A program made the position numbers and the translations under genes. The notes beneath the pieces are model-generated. The model made no database searches. It was not told the DNA's origin and saw only the letters and a list, made by a program, of their open reading frames with translations. Of a stretch of DNA of 64,000 nucleotides, positions 59,546 to 64,000 are shown one piece after another (the stretch's first letter is position 1; every line of letters begins with the position of its first letter). Source of the DNA: Burkholderiaceae bacterium (GTDB lineage: Bacteria > Pseudomonadota > Gammaproteobacteria > Burkholderiales > Burkholderiaceae_E); NCBI GenBank assembly GCA_016710525.1, contig JADJVQ010000003.1, forward strand, positions 1 to 64,000, written 5' to 3'.

Positions 59546-60949
59546 ATGACCGACCAGGATATCGCCTGGCTGAGCATCGAAGACACGGCCGCGCAGATCC
59601 GCGCGCGCCAGCTGTCGGCGACCGAGGTGGCGCAATCGATGCTGCACCGGATCGAGCGGATCGATCCCGGCCTGCACGCATTCGCCCGCACCACGCCCGA
59701 GCTCGCGCTGGCACAGGCGCGCGAGGCCGATGCACGCCAGGCCCGCGGCGGCGACCTCGGGCCGCTGCACGGCGTGCCGATCGCGGTGAAGGACCTGTGC
59801 TGGACCGCCGGCATCCCGACGGCAGCAGGCACGACCGTGCATCGCGATTTCATCCCCGCGGTCGATGGCACTGTCGTGCGCCGGCTGCGCGAGGCCGGCG
59901 CGGTGCTGCTGGGCAAGCTGCAGATGACCGAAGGGGCATTCAGTGCACATCATCCCAAGGTCACCGCACCGCTGAATCCCTGGAATGCGCAGGCCTGGAC
60001 CGGGGTGTCCTCCAGCGGCTCGGGCGTGGCGGTGGCCGCCGGCTTGTGCCATGGCGCCATCGGCACCGATACCGGCGGTTCGATCCGCTTCCCGTCGGTG
60101 GCCAACGGGGTGACCGGGCTGAAGCCGACCTGGGGTCGGGTCTCGCGCCATGGCGCGTTCGAACTCGCAGCATCGCTCGATCACCTGGGGCCGATGTGCC
60201 GCAGCGCCGCCGACTGCGGGCTGATGCTGGGCGCGATCGCCGGAGCCGACCCCGATGACCCGACCGCGCTGCAGGTGGCGATGCCCGACTACCTGGCGGG
60301 CGACTCGCAGCGGCTTACCGGCCTGCGGGTGGGCATCGACGAGGCCTACGTGGCGAACGACGTCGCGTCGGAGGTGGCCGATGCCGTGCACGCGGCGCTG
60401 CGCTCCCTGGTCGCGTTGGGCGCCACGCCGGTGGCGGTGACCATGCCCGAGGTCGATCCGGTGGTGGATGCCTGGGTGCCCCATTGCGGCGTCGAGGCCG
60501 CGGTGGCGCACGCCGCCACATTCCCGGCGCGGCGCGCCGAATACGGTCCGATGCTGGCGGATCTGCTCGATGTCGGGCTGGCGCTGAGCGCGACCGGGTA
60601 TCAGCGCATCCTGCTGACCCGCGCCGACTTCACCGGCCGCCTGAACGCGGTGATGCAGCAGGTCGACCTGCTGCTGACCCCGGTCATTCCGTTCGGGGTC
60701 CTCACGCTCGGGCAGCTGGCCGAGTTGCGCACGCAGCCCGGTTACCGCCGGCGCCTGTCGCGCTATACGGCGCCCTTCGACATGTCGGGCCAACCGACCC
60801 TCACCCTGCCCGCGGGTTTTGCGCGCGACCAGCTGCCGCTGGGCATGCAGCTGGTCGCCGGTCACCTGCGCGAAGACCTGTTGGTGCGCGCGGGCCGGGC
60901 GTTCCAGAACAACACCGCCTGGCACACCCGGCGCCCGCCGGTTTCCTGA
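59546..60949 (+). CDS. amidase signature family hydrolase
   Basis: Amidase of 467 residues. The Ser-cisSer-Lys triad is visible: Lys82 in IAVKDLCWTAGI, Ser155 in GVSSSGSG (24 residues before the nucleophile, as in FAAH), and nucleophile Ser179 in GTDTGGSIRFPS. The start at 59546 follows CGGAG. Family members hydrolyse amides to acids and ammonia or act in GatA. The absence of gatB and gatC here and the neighbouring amidohydrolase argue for a catabolic amidase. It precedes that gene by 12 bases. Confidence 0.87.
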   Translation: MTDQDIAWLSIEDTAAQIRARQLSATEVAQSMLHRIERIDPGLHAFARTTPELALAQAREADARQARGGDLGPLHGVPIAVKDLCWTAGIPTAAGTTVHRDFIPAVDGTVVRRLREAGAVLLGKLQMTEGAFSAHHPKVTAPLNPWNAQAWTGVSSSGSGVAVAAGLCHGAIGTDTGGSIRFPSVANGVTGLKPTWGRVSRHGAFELAASLDHLGPMCRSAADCGLMLGAIAGADPDDPTALQVAMPDYLAGDSQRLTGLRVGIDEAYVANDVASEVADAVHAALRSLVALGATPVAVTMPEVDPVVDAWVPHCGVEAAVAHAATFPARRAEYGPMLADLLDVGLALSATGYQRILLTRADFTGRLNAVMQQVDLLLTPVIPFGVLTLGQLAELRTQPGYRRRLSRYTAPFDMSGQPTLTLPAGFARDQLPLGMQLVAGHLREDLLVRAGRAFQNNTAWHTRRPPVS

Positions 60950-60961
60950 GGCCACACCGCC

Positions 60962-62023
60962 ATGACGACCCCAAGCCCCCGCCTGCCCGATGATTTCCTG
61001 ACCGTCAGGCCCGACTGGCTGGCGTTGCATGACGAAGCGGCGCTTGCCCCGGCGATGCCGATCGTCGATCCCCATCATCACCTGTGGGGGCATGCCGGAA
61101 ACCCGTATTTCCTGCCCGAACTGCTGGCCGACACCAGCACGGGCCATCGCATCGAGGCCACCGTGTTCGTCGAGTGCCGTGCCATGTACCGGGCGGACGG
61201 CCCGCTCGAAGCAAAGTCGCTGGGTGAGACGGAGTTCGTCAATGGCGTGGCGGCGATGAGTGCCAGCGGCCAGTTCGGTCCGACACGTGCCTGCACGGCG
61301 ATCGTCGGCAACGTCGATCTTCGATGGGGAGCCCGGGCATATGCCGCACTGGAGGCGCACATCGCGGTGGCCGGCGGACGCTTTCGGGGCATCCGCAATG
61401 GTTCGGCCTGGGATGCCTCGGGCATTCGCGCGACCAGTGCCAATCCGCCGCCCGGTCTGCTGCTCGACCCTGACTTCCGGGTCGGCTTTGCCAGCCTTGC
61501 CCGGCTGGGCCTGAGCTTCGATGCCTGGCTGGTGCAAAGCCAGCATGCCGATTTCCTCGATCTGGCCCGGGCCTTCCCCGACACGACTCTGGTGCTCGAC
61601 CACTGCGGCGGGCCGCTGGGCATCGGCCCCTATGCCAACCGGCGCGACGAGGTGTTCGCCACCTGGCGCACCAGCCTGCAGGCGATTGCCCGCTGCCCGA
61701 ACGTGCAGATCAAGCTGGGTGGCCTGGGCATGCATACGCTGGGCTTCGATTTCCATCAGCAGGCCCGCCCGCCCACGTCCGAAGCGCTGGCGCACGCGTG
61801 GGCGCCTTACATCGAGACCTGCATCGAAGCCTTCGGTCCGCAGCGCGCGATGTTCGAGAGCAACTTCCCGGTCGACAAGGGCACCTGCAGTTACGGCGTG
61901 CTGTGGAATGCGTTCAAGCGCATCGCCGCACAATACTCGAGCGAGGAGCAGGCCGCGCTGTTCAGCGGCACGGCCTGCCGCGTGTACCGGATCGAGCTGC
62001 CGGGCGTCCTTACAGCAGCTTGA
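60962..62023 (+). CDS. amidohydrolase family 2 protein
   Basis: TIM-barrel metal-dependent hydrolase of 353 residues. The metal motif is IVDPHHHLWG near residue 35; MFESNFPVDKGTCSYGVLW is the late metal-ligand and C-terminal pattern of amidohydrolase-2 (2-pyrone-4,6-dicarboxylate lactonase/ACMSD-like) proteins, with the Asp of FPVD as metal ligand. Located in an operon after the amidase, so the two may act in sequence on a cyclic amide or lactone. The last 14 bases overlap the end of the convergent dctM gene. Confidence 0.85.
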   Translation: MTTPSPRLPDDFLTVRPDWLALHDEAALAPAMPIVDPHHHLWGHAGNPYFLPELLADTSTGHRIEATVFVECRAMYRADGPLEAKSLGETEFVNGVAAMSASGQFGPTRACTAIVGNVDLRWGARAYAALEAHIAVAGGRFRGIRNGSAWDASGIRATSANPPPGLLLDPDFRVGFASLARLGLSFDAWLVQSQHADFLDLARAFPDTTLVLDHCGGPLGIGPYANRRDEVFATWRTSLQAIARCPNVQIKLGGLGMHTLGFDFHQQARPPTSEALAHAWAPYIETCIEAFGPQRAMFESNFPVDKGTCSYGVLWNAFKRIAAQYSSEEQAALFSGTACRVYRIELPGVLTAA

Positions 62024-63287
62024 ACAGCCTCGGCAGCACCAGCGTGAACCAGGGCACGGCGATCACCGCCGCGAGCCCCACGCACAGCACCGCGATGAAG
62101 GGCAGCATCACGCGGGAGGCCCGGTCGATGCTGATCCCGGCGATGCCGCTGGCAATGAACAGTCCCACGCCAATGGGCGGCAGGAACAGACCGATGCCCA
62201 CGGCCGCCACGATCACGATCGAATAGTGGATGGGGTCGATGCCCAGCTGGGTCGCCACCGGCAGCAGGCTGGGCAGCAGGATCACCACGGCCGGCAGACC
62301 CTCGACGATGGCGCCGAACACGATGAACACCACCGCAGTGGCGATCAGGAAAACCACGGTGCTGCCGGGGATCAGTGTCATCACGCCGATCAGCATCGCC
62401 GGCAGCTGCTGCACCGTGAGGAACCAGGAAATCAGTCCGGCCGCCGACAGCAGCAGCCCGACCGAGCCGGTCACCACGCAGGACTGGATGAGGATCTCCG
62501 GCAGATCCTTCCACTTGATTTCGCGATAGACGAACAGGCCCACGATCGCCGCATACAGCACCGCGATGACCGAGGATTCTGTTGGGGTGGTGATGCCGCC
62601 CAGAATGCCGCCGAAGATGATGGCCGGCATGCCCAGGGGCACCAGCGCACGGCCGATGACCGCGCCGAGTTCGCGCAGCCTGGGGCGTGGTGATACGGCA
62701 ATGCCGGCGCGTCCGGCCAGCACGTAGATATAGGCCATCAGCGCCAGCGAGATCACCACCGCCGGAATGAAGCCGGCCGCGAACAGCGCCGCCACCGACA
62801 GCCCGGCGATCGAACCGATCACGATCATCAGGATGCACGGCGGCACCAGGATGCCCATCGCCGAGGCCGACGACACGATCGCCACCGCCTGCTCGCGGCT
62901 GTAGCCGGCGCGGACCATCGACGGGATGGTGGTCGATGCCACGGCCGAGACATCGGCCACCGTGGATCCGGATATGCCGGAGAAGACGTATTCGGCCACG
63001 ACCACCGCCATGCCCAGACCGCCACGGATCCAGCCAACCAGCGCGATCGCCAGGTCGACCAGCCGCCGCGCGATGCCGCCGGTTTCCATCAGGGCGCCGG
63101 CCAGGATGAACAGCGGGAACGACAGCAGCACGAACGAGTCGACCTGATGCAGCATCTGCTGGACGGCCGTCGCGAGTGCGGCGGGCGATGCGATCAGCGC
63201 TCCGACGAAGCCGGCGCTGCCGACCGCGAAAGCCACCGGCACGCCGACGATCAGCAGCGCCAGGAAGATCAGCGTGACCGCGATCAT
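62010..63287 (-). CDS. dctM: TRAP transporter large permease DctM
   Basis: Inner-membrane subunit of 425 residues with about twelve helices, the ion-coupled transport channel of a TRAP transporter. Family marks: FVLLSFPLFILAGALMETGG, GISGSTVADVSAVASTTIPS, PPIGVGLFIASGIAG. It begins at 63287, overlapping the last four bases of the intact dctQ frame. Driven by Na+ and fed by a periplasmic DctP protein, it would import a carboxylate or sulfonate. Confidence 0.92.
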   Translation of the reverse strand: MIAVTLIFLALLIVGVPVAFAVGSAGFVGALIASPAALATAVQQMLHQVDSFVLLSFPLFILAGALMETGGIARRLVDLAIALVGWIRGGLGMAVVVAEYVFSGISGSTVADVSAVASTTIPSMVRAGYSREQAVAIVSSASAMGILVPPCILMIVIGSIAGLSVAALFAAGFIPAVVISLALMAYIYVLAGRAGIAVSPRPRLRELGAVIGRALVPLGMPAIIFGGILGGITTPTESSVIAVLYAAIVGLFVYREIKWKDLPEILIQSCVVTGSVGLLLSAAGLISWFLTVQQLPAMLIGVMTLIPGSTVVFLIATAVVFIVFGAIVEGLPAVVILLPSLLPVATQLGIDPIHYSIVIVAAVGIGLFLPPIGVGLFIASGIAGISIDRASRVMLPFIAVLCVGLAAVIAVPWFTLVLPRLFKLL

Positions 63288-63723
63288 GCCGGCACCCGCG
63301 TCCGCTGCCAGGCTTGCTGCAGCGCGTAGAAGATGATCAGCGCGCCCCTACCGGCAGCGCGGCGTAGAACCACAGCATCGAGATCTCGAGGGCGTCGGTG
63401 ACCTGGCGCTGCGCGATCGGGTAGATGCCGTAGCCACCCGCGACCAGCACCGCGCCGAAGGCCATCGTGGCGAGGGTGACGAGGCGGTCGGCGAAGCGTG
63501 CGGCAGACGGACCCAGCCGGTCGACGACCAGGCGCATCCGAAAGTGCATGCCGCGCTTGACAGCGACCGCCGCGCCCAGGAACACGATCCAGATGAAGCA
63601 CAGCCGCGCCACCTCGTCGTACCACTGGAAGGTGGCCTGCAGGATGTAGCGGCTGAACACGCCCAGGAAGACGTCACCCACCAGCGCCAGCATCAGCGCC
63701 AGGCACACCCGTTCGATCAGCAC
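63284..63723 (-). pseudogene. dctQ: TRAP transporter small permease DctQ, frameshifted
   Basis: The frame from GTG 63723 reads a clear DctQ (four helices; SRYILQATFQWYDEVARLCF, WIVFLGAAVAVKRGMHFRM, ALEISMLWFYAALPVG) but meets a TGA right after LPVGAR, at 63337-63339. The expected end ALIIFYALQQAWQ is present in another frame and finishes with a TGA overlapping the dctM start (ATGA), the normal dctQM junction. The two frames meet at about 63343-63360 in a run of G and CG bases, so either two bases were added or one lost there. It may be real or a sequencing error. The fourth helix is lost in the short frame. Confidence 0.8.
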
Positions 63724-63724
63724 G

Positions 63725-64000
63725 TCACTTCTTGGCCGCTGCGTTGGCGGCAGCCACCCACTTGTCGTAGAGGTCCTTGCCGACCTTGCCTTCGATGAAC
63801 TTGTAAACCGGCTGGGCGCGCTGCTGGAACACTTTCAGGTCTTTGACCTCGTTGACCTGGACGCCCTTGACCCGCATCGAGGCCATCGAATCGGCATCGG
63901 CCCGCACCTCGTCCAGGCGATGCTGCGCGCAGCTCTCGAGCATCGTGTCGTCGATGACCTTGCGAAGATCGGGCGGCAGCGACTTGTACTTGGCGCTTGC
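63725..64000 (-). CDS. dctP: TRAP transporter solute receptor DctP, C-terminal part
   Basis: The frame is open to the right edge of the window; 91 C-terminal residues are visible, beginning ASAKYKSLPPDLRKVIDDT. This pattern (KYxSLPPDLRKVI, then a helix, then VYKFIEGKVGKDLYDKWVA near the end) is typical of the DctP periplasmic receptor. The stop is one base before the dctQ GTG start. The gene order dctP-dctQ-dctM is the usual one. The ligand cannot be inferred from this part. Confidence 0.85.
   Translation of the reverse strand, partial: ASAKYKSLPPDLRKVIDDTMLESCAQHRLDEVRADADSMASMRVKGVQVNEVKDLKVFQQRAQPVYKFIEGKVGKDLYDKWVAAANAAAKK

Noticed and set aside
59480..61933. Long minus-strand open frame opposite the amidase and amidohydrolase
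   Set aside because: Low-complexity Arg/His/Gly composition, no start signal, and the opposite strand codes for two complete enzymes with intact motifs.

Overview
The window looks like chromosomal DNA of a high-GC betaproteobacterium of the order Burkholderiales. The main clue is the set of Bug-type (TctC-like) periplasmic solute receptors: seven complete genes and one fused remnant in 64 kb, with no TctA/TctB permease beside them. This is typical of Bordetella, Cupriavidus and related lineages. The accessory catabolic gene content (amidases, amidohydrolases, SDRs, acyl-CoA ligase, GST, TRAP transporter) fits an environmental organism. I could not run searches, so genus is not assigned.

Layout. 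1-22 kb: catabolic genes mixed with Bug receptors, including a PucR-type regulator with a palindrome over its start, two SDR/YCII genes, a metallophosphoesterase fused in frame to the tail of a Bug receptor, an orphan ABC peptide-binding protein, a branched-chain aminotransferase, and a dimethylformamidase-like large subunit in an apparent operon with a Bug receptor and an MFS transporter. An acyl-CoA ligase/phosphatase pair follows. 20.0-23.0 kb: an operon whose middle gene is a selenoprotein of the UGSC type. An in-frame TGA (21775-21777) is followed by Gly-Ser-Cys and by a hairpin placed exactly like the E. coli fdhF SECIS. It is preceded by a thioredoxin-like partner and followed by an alpha/beta hydrolase. 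23.0-25.3 kb: a small AT-richer island with a nucleotidyltransferase/HTH pair (toxin-antitoxin-like), two operator palindromes and an unknown gene, bordered by what may be an ltrA remnant. 25.4-28.2 kb: a Lin0512-GST-IlvD/Edd-type dehydratase operon.

28.6-52.1 kb is a 23.5-kb cluster of envelope and secreted proteins built around srfABC homologues. Thirteen minus-strand genes run with overlaps or very short gaps: two SrfA-like membrane proteins, SrfB (Hsp70/actin-fold ATPase), SrfC (P-loop GTPase-like), a membrane Sel1-repeat protein, a secreted VWA protein, a MacB/LolCDE-like ABC pair, a secreted formylglycine-generating-enzyme-like protein, two lipoproteins and two small secreted proteins. 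On the plus strand at its two ends lie a secreted transglutaminase-like protein and a secreted serine-hydrolase-like protein that share a nearly identical module of about 58 residues, and a trypsin-like lipoprotein, a small lipoprotein and a cysteine-rich secreted protein. Two members at opposite ends share a second cysteine-rich domain. I infer one envelope-associated machine with its own secreted enzymes; its function is not known to me.

52.3-64 kb returns to catabolic genes: Bug receptor with SDR, D-aminoacylase-type amidohydrolase, Baeyer-Villiger-type monooxygenase with Bug receptor, small tautomerase, amidase and amidohydrolase pair, and a TRAP transporter (dctP partial, dctQ frameshifted, dctM). 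No tRNA, rRNA, CRISPR array or insertion sequence was recognised.
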